This document shows, piece after piece, positions 7,990-17,588 of a DNA stretch of 53,617 nt. The stretch lies in contig JAGQPY010000004.1 of NCBI GenBank assembly GCA_020426485.1, positions 1 through 53,617 on the forward strand, in the 5' to 3' direction. How positions within the stretch are numbered: position 1 is the first letter of the stretch; every line of letters begins with the position of its first letter. The DNA is from Planctomycetaceae bacterium. GTDB taxonomy: Bacteria > Planctomycetota > Planctomycetia > Planctomycetales > Planctomycetaceae. Below the pieces are notes generated by a model. It made no database searches. It was not told the origin of the DNA and saw only the letters and a program-made list of their open reading frames with translations. A program made the translations under genes and the position numbers.

Positions 7990-9765
7990 GTGCTTCGAAC
8001 TCACAACTGTGGCGAACTTCGCCGTTCTCACGAAGGTCAGACCGTCACTTTGTCCGGTTGGGTCAACAGCTACCGGGAGCAGGGTAAGGAACTGGTATTC
8101 GTGGATATGCGGGATCGCTGGGGGAAAACTCAGGCGGTCTTCAACACCGACGACGACAGTGAGATCGATGCTCGCGCGCGGAAGCTTCGGCGCGAGGATG
8201 TCATTCAGGTGGTGGGCGAAGTTCGGTACCGTGGTGACGGCCTGGTGAATTCCAAACTCGCCACCGGAGAAATCGAAATTCGGGTTCGGGAGCTGACCGT
8301 GTTCAGCGTCAGCAAGACGCCTCCGTTTGAGGTTGAGGGAACGGATCTGCCCAACGAAGAACTTCGCCTGAAGCACCGTTTTCTGGATCTTCGTCGAGCC
8401 CCCCTGCAGAAGAATATTCTGCTGCGGCATCAACTCACACAGGCAGTTCGGTCGTACTTCAACGACCGTGAGTTTCTGGAAATCGAAACTCCGATCCTTG
8501 GCCGCAGTACTCCCGAAGGTGCCCGCGACTATCTGGTTCCCAGTCGTGTGCATCCTGGTGCGTTTTATGCACTGCCACAGTCGCCTCAGATTTACAAACA
8601 GATTCTGATGGTTTCCGGTTTCGACCGCTACTATCAGATTGCCCGCTGTTTTCGCGATGAAGATCTGCGCGCCGATCGGCAGCCGGAATTCACTCAGATT
8701 GACGTCGAAATGGCGTTTGTCCGTCGCGACGACATTCTGGAGATGATCGATGGGCTGGTCGCTTATGTTCTGAAGGCTGTCAAGGGGATGGAGCTGACAA
8801 CTCCACTGCCGCGATATACATATGCAGATGTTATGGAACGCTACGGCAGCGACAAACCGGACCTGCGTTTCGGCATGGAACTGATTGACATCGGCGACAT
8901 CGGAGCTGCCAGCGAATTCGGTGTGTTCAAGTCCGTCGTGGAATCCGGCGGGCGCGTGCGTGGAATCAACGTTAAGGGTGGATCCGAAAAGTACAGCCGT
9001 CGACTGCTGGACAAGGATCTGAAGGACTTTGTCGGTGAATATGGTGCTCGCGGGCTGGCCTACATGAAGGTTGCCGGGGGGAAGCTGGAAAGCACGATTG
9101 CAAAATTCTTCAGCGACGATCAGCAGCAGGAAATCATTCGCCGCATGGATGGTGAAGAAGGAGATTTGCTGCTGTTTGTGGCAGACGCGCCCAAGGTTAC
9201 ATCCAATGCACTGTCCGCCCTTAGAAATCGAATTGCCAGGGAGCAGCAGCTCTATAATCCCACCGATTTCTGTGCATTGTGGGTGGTTGATTTTCCGCTG
9301 GTTACCTGGAACGAAGAAGAAAAGCGTTACGACGCGGAGCATCATCCCTTTTGCGAACCCAATCAGGAAGACGCCGAGTTTCTGGATTCGGACCCCGGTC
9401 GCGTCCGAGCGGATTCTTATGACCTTGTTATCAATGGCTATGAGGCCGCCAGCGGAAGCGTGCGTATTCATGATTCGAAAATTCAGCAGAAGATTTTTGA
9501 CATGCTGAATATCAAAGAAGAAGAAGCGGAAATTCGTTTCGGCTTTCTGCTGGAAGCGCTGCGCTACGGAGCACCGCCGCACGCAGGCATCGCACTGGGA
9601 CTGGACCGCTGGGTCATGCTGCTGGCAGGTAACGACAACATTCGAGAAGTTGTGGCATTCCCCAAGACGCAGAAAGCCTCGGACCTGCTGACGGGAGCCC
9701 CCGCCGCTGTCGACCCGCATCAGCTTCGCGACCTGCGAATTCAGGTTGAAGAGCTGGAAGACTGA
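7990..9765 (+). CDS. aspS: Aspartate--tRNA ligase
   Basis: AspRS charges tRNA with aspartate in the cytoplasm. The protein has an N-terminal OB-fold anticodon-binding domain, class II motif 1 around [20 protein letters not shown], motif 2 [18 protein letters not shown] and motif 3 [16 protein letters not shown] insert lies between, the normal bacterial layout. From GTG 7990 it has 591 residues and starts with LRTHNCGEL, the usual AspRS N terminus. An in-frame start at 7924 would fall inside the repeat element and add non-conserved residues, so it is rejected. Whether it also charges tRNA-Asn cannot be judged here; no gatCAB genes are in the window. Confidence 0.96.
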   Translation: MLRTHNCGELRRSHEGQTVTLSGWVNSYREQGKELVFVDMRDRWGKTQAVFNTDDDSEIDARARKLRREDVIQVVGEVRYRGDGLVNSKLATGEIEIRVRELTVFSVSKTPPFEVEGTDLPNEELRLKHRFLDLRRAPLQKNILLRHQLTQAVRSYFNDREFLEIETPILGRSTPEGARDYLVPSRVHPGAFYALPQSPQIYKQILMVSGFDRYYQIARCFRDEDLRADRQPEFTQIDVEMAFVRRDDILEMIDGLVAYVLKAVKGMELTTPLPRYTYADVMERYGSDKPDLRFGMELIDIGDIGAASEFGVFKSVVESGGRVRGINVKGGSEKYSRRLLDKDLKDFVGEYGARGLAYMKVAGGKLESTIAKFFSDDQQQEIIRRMDGEEGDLLLFVADAPKVTSNALSALRNRIAREQQLYNPTDFCALWVVDFPLVTWNEEEKRYDAEHHPFCEPNQEDAEFLDSDPGRVRADSYDLVINGYEAASGSVRIHDSKIQQKIFDMLNIKEEEAEIRFGFLLEALRYGAPPHAGIALGLDRWVMLLAGNDNIREVVAFPKTQKASDLLTGAPAAVDPHQLRDLRIQVEELED

Positions 9766-9935
9766 CATCTGCGAAACTGCAGACGTGACGTTGAATGGAT
9801 GTTCGTCTGTCGTTGTTCGCGTGAACGTGTTTCCGTTCAGAGGAACGGAGCCCGACTGAACTGACAAGGCAATGGCTGCACTCAGAATCGCGTCCGTGAT
9901 GTGCAGTCATGCGTCACTGAATCATGGAAGGCGTC

Positions 9936-12383
9936 ATGACGGAACAGCTGACAGAAGCTCAACAGGCTGCCGTTGAACATTTTGAGGGCCCGCTGATGGT
10001 CCTTGCGGGGCCCGGTTCGGGCAAAACGCGAGTGATCACGCACCGCATCGCGCGGCTGTTACAGCGTGGTGTTCGGCCGGATGAAATTCTGGCGATGACG
10101 TTCACCAATAAAGCGGCCCGCGAGATGGCCGAACGTGTTGATCGACTGCTGGGAGGCGTTCGCATCAATGTCAGCACGTTCCATCGATTCTGTTCACGCC
10201 TGCTCCGCTGCTATCCTCAGGAAGTTGGTCTGCAGAACAACTTCACCATTCTTGATTCATCTGATCAGACTCAGCTGGTCAAACGAATCATGCAGGACAT
10301 CGGCCTGAGCAGTTCCGCCCACGATCCGCAGCGAGTGTTGAATCGGATCAGTCGATGTCGCAATCATCTCGTGACGCCAGAGCAGTTTGAACGACAGCAC
10401 GAAGAACGACCGGGCGATCCTGTTGATACAGTGGTTTACCACGTCTTTCGTCTCTACGAAGAAGCCCTGCTGGCTCAGAACAGTGTCGATTTTGACGCAC
10501 TGCTGCTGCATGTCGTTCATATGCTTTCGGCCAATGATCCACTGCGGGAGTTTCTCGACACACAGTTCCGTTTCATTCTGGTGGACGAGTATCAGGACAC
10601 GAATCTGGCTCAGTATCAGATTGTGGCCGCTTTGTCTCAACAGTTTCCAAATCTGTGTACGACGGGTGATCCGGATCAGTCGATCTATGGCTGGCGAGGC
10701 GCGCGGCCGGAGAATCTTGTTCAGTTCGAGCAGGACTTCCCGGGAACCACCATCGTTTCGTTGGATCAGAACTTCCGCAGCACCGGTGCGATCGTGCGAT
10801 GTGCGGACAGACTGATTTCTCATAATCCGCGACGACATCGAAATCGACTCACAACGGATAACCCGGAAGGTGATCCGGTGCGGATTCGTGTCTACGAAAA
10901 CGCAGAAGCGGAAGCTGACGGCATCGCAGCCGAGATCGCTCGCCGCGTGCGCGAGGAAGGTCATCGATACAGCGATTTCGCTGTCTTCTATCGGATCAAC
11001 GCACTATCGCGACCTGTGGAAACTGCTCTTTCGCGCCATGAAATCCCCTTTCAGGTGGCGGCCGGGTTTTCGTTTTACGAACGGGCGGAAATCCGTGATT
11101 TGCTGGGCTATCTGAGACTGATTGAAAATCCGGCGGACGACATCGCCTTTCTGAGAATTGTTAATCGGCCTGCTCGAGGGATCGGTGATCGTACTGTCGC
11201 TCAGTTGCGAGACTTTGCCACGAAGGAAGGGATCTCGTTACTGAAAGCATGTGAAAGGTCCAGAAGTGTCCCCGGACTCAGCAGCCGCAGTCACAAACCA
11301 CTGAAGTCCTTCGTGGACCTGATTCATCGTCTTCACGAAGAGGCGGCTGGCGGACATGTCGCTGAGCTGATTCAGAAGCTGATCGCCGAAATCAACTACC
11401 TGGCCCTGTGGAAAGACGAAAATGATGAAGTCGATCAGGACCGTCAGGCCAACGTACATGAACTTGTGAATGCCGCTCGAATTTATGAAACAGCCCACGA
11501 CACTCCGGACAATTCTCCTTCACTGCAGGGGTTTCTGGAGCTGGCGACTCTGACCAGCGAAGCTGACAGCATCGACAACACAAAAGGAGCGGTTACGCTG
11601 ATGACGATGCACGCCGCCAAGGGGCTGGAGTTTCCTGTCGTCTTTATTGTGGGCGTCGAAAGCGGACTGGTGCCGCATGAGCGGGCCGTGCGCAATGGTG
11701 ATCCGGCCAGTTTTCAGGAAGAGCGACGTCTGTTGTACGTCGGGATCACTCGAGCCATGCGTGAACTCAATCTGACTCAGACACGTATTCGTGATTTTCG
11801 AGGGCTGCGTCGCAGTACAATTTCCAGTCCGTTTCTTTCTGAAATTGAAGCTGATTTTGTTAATGAAGACGAGTCGGAATTTCAGTGGCGGTCATCGGAA
11901 TCATCTGTGAATCAACATTTTCTGAAAGCCAAACGTCGCTACGAAGCGGCCCAGCAAATGCCACGGCGACCGCTGATCCTTTCGGCCGCTGACCTTGAAC
12001 GACGTCTGACAGAAATGTCAGGTGCCGGCTCTTCCGACTCCGACAACGGTGCAACCGAATCTCCGGCCGACAAAACGTTGGCGGCAAACTCCGACAACTC
12101 TGCAGAAACGGACGACGATCCCATCACCGATGACTCTCGACACGTTGTCCGGTCCGTGATGGATTCTGTTGCGCGGCTGAGTGATTCCACGGAGGCGGAA
12201 GCAACCGAACGATTTTCACCCGGCATGAAGGTTCGGCACCCGAGATTTGGCAGAGGCATCGTGGTGGCGGCATCGGGTTCCTCCAGTCGAGCGACCGTCA
12301 CCGTGCTGTTTGAAATCGACGATCGAGAAGAAACATTTGTTGCCGACCGATGTCCCCTTCAGCCTCTTGGCCCTCAACCCTGA
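9936..12383 (+). CDS. UvrD/PcrA-family 3'-5' DNA helicase
   Basis: This superfamily 1 helicase acts in DNA repair and in clearing replication forks. All motifs are visible: I AGPGSGKTRV, Ia TFTNKAAREM, II ILVDEYQDTN, III GDPDQSIYGWRGARP, IV LDQNFRS, V TMHAAKGLEFPVVF and VI EERRLLYVGITRAM. The C-terminal 50 residues (GMKVRHPRFGRGIV onward) form the Tudor-like domain typical of PcrA/UvrD that contacts RNA polymerase. A Ser/Asp-rich linker of about 100 residues precedes it. ATG 9936 is preferred because GGAAGG lies just upstream; an ATG at 9924 is possible. PcrA-like and UvrD-like naming cannot be separated by eye. Confidence 0.93.
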   Translation: MTEQLTEAQQAAVEHFEGPLMVLAGPGSGKTRVITHRIARLLQRGVRPDEILAMTFTNKAAREMAERVDRLLGGVRINVSTFHRFCSRLLRCYPQEVGLQNNFTILDSSDQTQLVKRIMQDIGLSSSAHDPQRVLNRISRCRNHLVTPEQFERQHEERPGDPVDTVVYHVFRLYEEALLAQNSVDFDALLLHVVHMLSANDPLREFLDTQFRFILVDEYQDTNLAQYQIVAALSQQFPNLCTTGDPDQSIYGWRGARPENLVQFEQDFPGTTIVSLDQNFRSTGAIVRCADRLISHNPRRHRNRLTTDNPEGDPVRIRVYENAEAEADGIAAEIARRVREEGHRYSDFAVFYRINALSRPVETALSRHEIPFQVAAGFSFYERAEIRDLLGYLRLIENPADDIAFLRIVNRPARGIGDRTVAQLRDFATKEGISLLKACERSRSVPGLSSRSHKPLKSFVDLIHRLHEEAAGGHVAELIQKLIAEINYLALWKDENDEVDQDRQANVHELVNAARIYETAHDTPDNSPSLQGFLELATLTSEADSIDNTKGAVTLMTMHAAKGLEFPVVFIVGVESGLVPHERAVRNGDPASFQEERRLLYVGITRAMRELNLTQTRIRDFRGLRRSTISSPFLSEIEADFVNEDESEFQWRSSESSVNQHFLKAKRRYEAAQQMPRRPLILSAADLERRLTEMSGAGSSDSDNGATESPADKTLAANSDNSAETDDDPITDDSRHVVRSVMDSVARLSDSTEAEATERFSPGMKVRHPRFGRGIVVAASGSSSRATVTVLFEIDDREETFVADRCPLQPLGPQP

Positions 12384-12403
12384 ATTTCTGACAGCGCAGA
12401 GCC

Positions 12404-12883
12404 ATGCAGATCATCTTTCAATGTCCGGTTTGCCAGAAGCGGTCTCTGAGCCGCCCGGAGCCACCTGCCTCTGCAATTCACTGCAGTCACTGTGACTGGT
12501 CGCGGGATGAAGGCAGCCTGGATTTCGAAGGCGACTACTGCAATCGCTGCCGTGTCTGTGGATGCACGGATCTGTGGCGTCAGAAAGACTTTCCTCCCGG
12601 ACTGGGGCTGATGTTTGTGGCCACCGGCGCGACGTTCAGCACGCTGGCGTGGGCATGGCATCGCCCAACGCTGGCGCTGGGGATTTTGATGGCTTTCGCA
12701 TTGGTGGATCTGTTGTTGTATACGTTTATGCCGGACATGTTGGTTTGTTATCGCTGTCGAGCCCGACATCGTCGCACTTCGCTGAACGAAGATCATCCCA
12801 CCTTTGACCTGGAACTGAGTGAACGTTACGTTCAGATGAAGAAGCGTCAGGATGATGCCGAGTCACGTCGCGGATCGGCTTAA
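12404..12883 (+). CDS. Zinc-ribbon membrane protein of unknown function
   Basis: The 159-residue protein begins with a zinc-ribbon-like segment (CPVC, then CSHC) and a second cysteine cluster (CNRCRVCGC). Two predicted membrane helices follow (about residues 66-83 and 88-108). The C-terminal part holds another CYRC pair and a charged tail. It is probably an inner-membrane protein with cytoplasmic zinc ribbons. It lies 20 bases after the helicase gene and is likely cotranscribed with it. No named family is recognised. Gene reality is supported by length, spacing and clean membrane and cysteine patterns. Confidence 0.75.
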   Translation: MQIIFQCPVCQKRSLSRPEPPASAIHCSHCDWSRDEGSLDFEGDYCNRCRVCGCTDLWRQKDFPPGLGLMFVATGATFSTLAWAWHRPTLALGILMAFALVDLLLYTFMPDMLVCYRCRARHRRTSLNEDHPTFDLELSERYVQMKKRQDDAESRRGSA

Positions 12884-12930
12884 TCGGCGATCCGGTGTGA
12901 CCCGTTTCAGGTCAGAACCATTCGTACAGA

Positions 12931-15900
12931 TTGGAACAATCAGCCAAAGGTCGGGAGTGCAGCAGTTTGGAGGACATCGGACGACAACTTGCCGAAGATC
13001 TTGATGACCTTCTCGAAGGCGAGCTGCGCGTCGACGACGTGACAACGGCGATTTACGCCACAGACGCCAGTCTGTACGAAGTCCGGCCGCTTGCTGTTGC
13101 CTTTCCTCGAAACGCCGGAGACGTTGCGACTCTGGCGGCCTATTGCTCCGACAATCAGATTCCCCTGATTCCTCGCGGTGCCGGGACGGGACTGGCCGGC
13201 GGCTGTCTTGGCTCGGGTGTTGTGGTTGATTTTTCACGGCACATGAATCGAGTCATTCGAACGGGACCGGAAACGGTTCGCGTTCAGCCAGGCATCACGC
13301 TTCACCAGCTGAACGAATATCTGCGACCGCACGGGCGATACTTCGCGCCGGATCCATCGGCCGCTCTGGTTACAACCATCGGCGGCATGATCGGTGTCGA
13401 CGCGGCGGGATCGCATGCCTTTCGAATTGGTTCCACTCGCGACCACGTCGACAGTCTGCAGTGTGTGGTGATGGGCGGTCAGATTCTGGAACTCGGGCAA
13501 CTGTCAGCTCAGCGACTGTATTCCATCCATCAACCTGTGATGGGCCTGCCCGAAATGGAAACCGAGTCGCGTCGGTTTCAGATTCTGCCGCCCGTCCGCA
13601 ATGAAACACTGAAACTGACATCACTGACACCGGCCACTCGGCTGATGGATATCACGGAAAGGCTCTCCGCTCTTCTTGAACAGGCCGCGGAGACCATCAG
13701 AGAACATCAGCCGCCATTGCTGCGAAACAGTTGCGGCTACATGCTTCGAGGTGTTCTGCAGAAGGATCGGCTGAACCTGCCGCGACTGCTGACGGGTTCC
13801 GAAGGAACTTTGGGACTGGTGACGGAAGCCACGCTGCACACGATGCCGCTGGAACAGAATCACGGAATGATGGTGCTGATGTTCGGCAGCATGGATGCGG
13901 CACTCAAGGCCATGCAGCTGCTGCTGATTCTGGAACCCAGTGCGTGCGATCTGATGGATCGTCGACTGTTAAGTCTGGGACGAGACTCGGACAAACGGTT
14001 TCTGGATGTCATTGATCGGGATGCGGAAGCAGGACTGTTTCTCGAATTTCCCGGCAGTTCCCGCAGCGAGGTCGAACGTCGGCTGAACAGTGCGGAAATC
14101 CTGCTGAGGTCGACAGAGCTGAGCTACCTGATCACGCGACGTACGTCGGAAAGCAGCGAAGTTGAGCTGTTGTGGAAACTACCGGCTCGAGTTGTTTCGC
14201 TGCTGGCCGGTTTAAAAGGCTCATCCCGTCCGCTGCCGTTTGTGGAAGATGTTGCCGTGCCTCCTGAAAGCATTTCGTCGTTTCTGACGCTGGCACAGAA
14301 GACGTTTCAGAAACACGAAGTGACGGCTACTCTGTATGCACATGCGGCCTCGGGACAGCTTCATCTGAGACCGATGATTGATCTGTCCCGCGAAAAGGAT
14401 GTGGCACGATTGGAGGAAATTGCGAGAGAGCTTTACCGACACGTCAAATCGGTGGGCGGCACAATCAGCGGCGAACATGGGGACGGATTTTCACGAACAG
14501 CCTTCATCCGGTCGCAGTACGGTCCGCTGTACCGAACGTTTCAGCAGGTCAAGGATATCTTTGACCCGCAGCATCTGCTTAACCCGGACAAGATCATCAG
14601 CAACGACGGACAACTGACGATTCGTCATCTGAGAAAGATTCGGCCGGCCGCAGCAGGCGACAATTCTTCAGCCTCCGCGCCACTGTTGCCGATTGTGCAG
14701 CTAAACTGGTCCACTGATCAGGCCATGGAAGCAGCGTCCCGATGCAACGGCTGCGGAACCTGTCGCACAACGTCTGATCAGGGACGCATGTGCCCGTTTT
14801 TTCACGACGAGTCTGCCGAAGAAAACTCGCCGCGCAGCAAGGCAAATCTGGTTCGTCGATTTCTCAGCGGCGAAGACCCTGCCGAAACACTAGCCAGTGA
14901 AGACGTGCGACAGGTTGTGGAAAGCTGTTTTAACTGCAAGCAGTGTCAGCTGGAATGTCCTTCCGAAGTTGACATTCCGCATCTGGTGCTGGAAGCCAGG
15001 GCCGGCTACGTGGCAGCCTTTGGGCTCAGTCAGACCGACAGCCTGTTATCACGCTTTCACACGTACGCTCGCTTTGCATCACGGTTCACCATGATGGCAA
15101 ATCGAATTCTGCGACATACGGTCTTTCGCAGTCTGCTGCAGAAGACGGTGGGCATTGCTGAACAGCGACGTCTTCCGCTGTTCTCATCGCGGCCGTTTCT
15201 GAAATCTCCGCGAGTCCTGTCCAGCCACAATGTGACCGACCCAACGTCTCCAACACCAACCGTCATCTACTTTGTGGATTACTTTGCAAATCACCACGAT
15301 CCTCAGCTTGCGGAAGCCTTCGTCCGAATCCTGCAGCACAACGGCTTTCGAGTGGTCATTCCGCAGCAGCAGACAGTCTCCGGTATGGGGATGGTTTCCG
15401 TCGGTGATCTTTCCGGTGCCCGAGAAGTGGCCGAAGCAAATCTGAGTGTGCTGAGCGAAGCCGCGCGGGACGGGTATCCCGTCATTTGCACCGAACCTTC
15501 AGCCGCACTGTGTCTGACACAGGAATACCCACTGCTGCTTAACAATCGGGACGCCGATGTTGTCGCGAAGCAGACGACCGACGCAGGTTCATTCCTGTGG
15601 AAGCTCCACATTGAAGGGCGGCTGAAGCTGGATTTTTCAGAGCTGAAGATTTCCGTGGCCTACCACACACCCTGCCACGTCAAAGCCCTGGGACCGGAGA
15701 CAGGACTCTGCAATCTGCTGGAACTGATTCCGAACCTGACCGTCATCCGTCTGGAAAAAGGCTGCAGCGGAATGGCGGGTACCTTTGGAATGGCGGCAGA
15801 ACATTTTCAGACGTCCATCTCCATCGGCCGACCATTGATGGAGACCTTGAACACGATTGATGTGCAGGCGGGAACCACGGATTGCAGCAGCTGCCGCATG

Positions 15901-16026
15901 CAGATGGAGCAGCAGTCCGACATCCCAACAGTGCATCCCGTCAAACTGCTGGCACTGGCGTATGGACTGATGCCGGAACTCGGAGCCTGTCTCACATCGC
16001 GTCCGGCAGGAAGGATCATGTCATGA
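12931..16026 (+). CDS. FAD-linked oxidase / Fe-S dehydrogenase fusion (D-lactate dehydrogenase-like)
   Basis: The 1031-residue protein joins a GlcD-like flavoprotein to a GlcF-like iron-sulphur part. The FAD-binding PCMH domain spans about residues 45-260 (PRGAGTGLAGG at 81-91, LLTGSEGTLGLVTEA). The FAD-oxidase C-terminal domain follows, with ISGEHGDGFSR and FDPQHLLNPDKI. Two ferredoxin clusters begin near residue 605 (CNGCGTC, distal C) and 666 (CFNCKQCQLECP). CCG-type cysteine motifs lie toward the end (YHTPCH, CSGMAG, DCSSCRMQ). Such proteins oxidise D-2-hydroxy acids such as D-lactate and pass electrons to the respiratory chain or another acceptor. The start is uncertain: TTG 12931 or TTG 12967. 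The MoaD-like gene overlaps its stop by 4 bases. Confidence 0.9.
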   Translation: MEQSAKGRECSSLEDIGRQLAEDLDDLLEGELRVDDVTTAIYATDASLYEVRPLAVAFPRNAGDVATLAAYCSDNQIPLIPRGAGTGLAGGCLGSGVVVDFSRHMNRVIRTGPETVRVQPGITLHQLNEYLRPHGRYFAPDPSAALVTTIGGMIGVDAAGSHAFRIGSTRDHVDSLQCVVMGGQILELGQLSAQRLYSIHQPVMGLPEMETESRRFQILPPVRNETLKLTSLTPATRLMDITERLSALLEQAAETIREHQPPLLRNSCGYMLRGVLQKDRLNLPRLLTGSEGTLGLVTEATLHTMPLEQNHGMMVLMFGSMDAALKAMQLLLILEPSACDLMDRRLLSLGRDSDKRFLDVIDRDAEAGLFLEFPGSSRSEVERRLNSAEILLRSTELSYLITRRTSESSEVELLWKLPARVVSLLAGLKGSSRPLPFVEDVAVPPESISSFLTLAQKTFQKHEVTATLYAHAASGQLHLRPMIDLSREKDVARLEEIARELYRHVKSVGGTISGEHGDGFSRTAFIRSQYGPLYRTFQQVKDIFDPQHLLNPDKIISNDGQLTIRHLRKIRPAAAGDNSSASAPLLPIVQLNWSTDQAMEAASRCNGCGTCRTTSDQGRMCPFFHDESAEENSPRSKANLVRRFLSGEDPAETLASEDVRQVVESCFNCKQCQLECPSEVDIPHLVLEARAGYVAAFGLSQTDSLLSRFHTYARFASRFTMMANRILRHTVFRSLLQKTVGIAEQRRLPLFSSRPFLKSPRVLSSHNVTDPTSPTPTVIYFVDYFANHHDPQLAEAFVRILQHNGFRVVIPQQQTVSGMGMVSVGDLSGAREVAEANLSVLSEAARDGYPVICTEPSAALCLTQEYPLLLNNRDADVVAKQTTDAGSFLWKLHIEGRLKLDFSELKISVAYHTPCHVKALGPETGLCNLLELIPNLTVIRLEKGCSGMAGTFGMAAEHFQTSISIGRPLMETLNTIDVQAGTTDCSSCRMQMEQQSDIPTVHPVKLLALAYGLMPELGACLTSRPAGRIMS

Positions 16027-16268
16027 GAATTCAGGTGCGACTTTTTGCCGCCGCCAGAGAAGCAGCCGGCACCGAATTTCTGGATGTGAACGCTTCGAGT
16101 GGTATCTGCGTCGCCGAACTTCGGACACAGATCGCGGAGCAATGTCCAGCACTGCAACCACAAAGCGCGCATCTGCTGGTGGCCGTCAACGATCGCTATG
16201 CAGCAGATTCGCAAATTCTGTCCGATGGCGATGCGGTTTGCTGTTTTCCTCCGGTCAGTGGTGGCTGA
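16023..16268 (+). CDS. MoaD/ThiS-like sulphur carrier protein
   Basis: The 81-residue protein starts MRIQVRLFAAAREAAGTE and ends FPPVSGG. The terminal Gly-Gly is the feature that becomes adenylated and thiocarboxylated in MoaD, the small subunit of molybdopterin synthase. Its ATG overlaps the stop of the dehydrogenase gene (ATGA), so translation is coupled. No MoaE, MoeB or other molybdenum cofactor gene is in the window. It could serve molybdopterin synthesis encoded elsewhere or a dedicated sulphur transfer linked to the dehydrogenase. Family assignment is strong; the specific partner is unknown. Confidence 0.85.
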   Translation: MRIQVRLFAAAREAAGTEFLDVNASSGICVAELRTQIAEQCPALQPQSAHLLVAVNDRYAADSQILSDGDAVCCFPPVSGG

Positions 16269-16276
16269 CAGGTTGT

Positions 16277-17314
16277 TTATCTGTCCGATGCGGCTGCGGT
16301 TTGTGTTTCCGGTTGACGTTCCGAAGTGTCTGCTGTGCGGCGTGTGAGCCAGTCGGCAACCCATGTGTCCACGAACAGTTGAGAGGCGTGGTACATCAGC
16401 ATTGGCAGAAGCGACAGCGGCATTCCCGTGGACTGCGAGACCAGAATTCCGATCGGAAGTGTCTTCTGGCTTCCGGCCATCACACAGGCACGACGATCGT
16501 CTTCGGAAAACCCGGCCGCACCACTTCCCCACCATGCCACGACCATGGCCGTAAGATGCATAAAAACACAACAGGCCCACGCGAAAGCAAACTCGCCGTG
16601 GCGGAGATTGTTGGAGACGTCATTTTCAGAAAATCGACGACCACCTCGAAACGCCGATACGAACACCAACAGCAGAATGATTGACTGAGCCGCAACACCC
16701 AGCAGCGGTTTTCGTTCGTCGGCGAACAACCGACCCTTCTGCCACAATCGCAGCGACTGTCCTCCGATGGCAGGAATCAGAGCGGCCAGCGTCAATGCCT
16801 GAACCATCGCACCGAACTCCAGTCCATCCGCCGGTCGAGCCGTGCCCAGCCATTGACTACCGGCCGCAAGCCATGCAGGAGTTATGACGAAACAAAGTCC
16901 ATTTGTGACCAAAGTCACAAGCAGTGATACGGCATCGTTCCCACCGGCTCGTCGAGTCCACACCGAAGCAGCGGCCATGGTGCAGGGAACACTTCCGACA
17001 ATCAGCAGGCCAACCATCATGTCGGGCGACTTCTGCAACAGCAACAGCGGCACACTTAACAGGGGAATGAACAGCTGGTTGACAACGCAGGAAAAAATGA
17101 CCGGCATAGGACGCTTCAGAGAGTCCAGAAGTCGCCTGCTGTCGAGAGTAAACGACATCAAAAACAGAATGGCCGCCGTACACCATGCGGCGGGAAGCTG
17201 CTTCAGGATCGGTTCAACGGTATCCCCGATCGGAGTCGGCCCAATGGAAAACCCCAACGGGATCAACAGCAGCAGACCAAATAAAAACCAGTGCCTTTTC
17301 ACAACCTGCATCAC
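16277..17314 (-). CDS. SBF-like (bile acid:sodium symporter family) membrane carrier
   Basis: The 345-residue protein is strongly hydrophobic with about nine to ten predicted membrane helices. It carries the conserved segment VGSVPCTMAAASVWTRRAGG followed by NDAVSLLVTLVTN, characteristic of the SBF-like group related to sodium-coupled bile acid and organic anion symporters. Substrates of bacterial members vary and cannot be read from the sequence. GTG 17314 and ATG 17311 are consecutive codons, and GGAAGGG lies about 12 bases upstream. It converges with the MoaD-like gene, leaving 8 bases between stops. Confidence 0.82.
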   Translation of the reverse strand: MMQVVKRHWFLFGLLLLIPLGFSIGPTPIGDTVEPILKQLPAAWCTAAILFLMSFTLDSRRLLDSLKRPMPVIFSCVVNQLFIPLLSVPLLLLQKSPDMMVGLLIVGSVPCTMAAASVWTRRAGGNDAVSLLVTLVTNGLCFVITPAWLAAGSQWLGTARPADGLEFGAMVQALTLAALIPAIGGQSLRLWQKGRLFADERKPLLGVAAQSIILLLVFVSAFRGGRRFSENDVSNNLRHGEFAFAWACCVFMHLTAMVVAWWGSGAAGFSEDDRRACVMAGSQKTLPIGILVSQSTGMPLSLLPMLMYHASQLFVDTWVADWLTRRTADTSERQPETQTAAASDR

Positions 17315-17588
17315 TTGCCGTCAATACCCTTCCCGGAAGACCTGCAGGTCATCCGGATGCTTTCTGCCTGCTGTGTCCCGGATTCAGAAACTCTGAAGAA
17401 TGAAAAATACGCCGCAGCGGAAGTTCCAACAGATTGATTACACACGTCAGATCGCGAGAATGTCCGGACGGATTCAGTGCCGGACGCGATATCCCAATTG
17501 CTGAAGCAGCAGCAAGACCGGCGTCCCGACTGCGTTCTGAAAACAAATCTTATCTGAATTTCCAGCCCACTTCATCAGACATTCTCAC

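Noticed and set aside
7696-9867. Open frame of 723 codons on the minus strand opposite aspS
   Set aside because: It mirrors the codon structure of a highly conserved gene and has no recognisable domain or ribosome site. Long antisense frames are expected opposite genes with this codon bias.
16277-17314. Bile-acid pathway linking the SBF-like carrier with the HdhA-like enzyme
   Set aside because: The two genes are 35 kb apart and SBF-like proteins have varied substrates, so the link is not supported.
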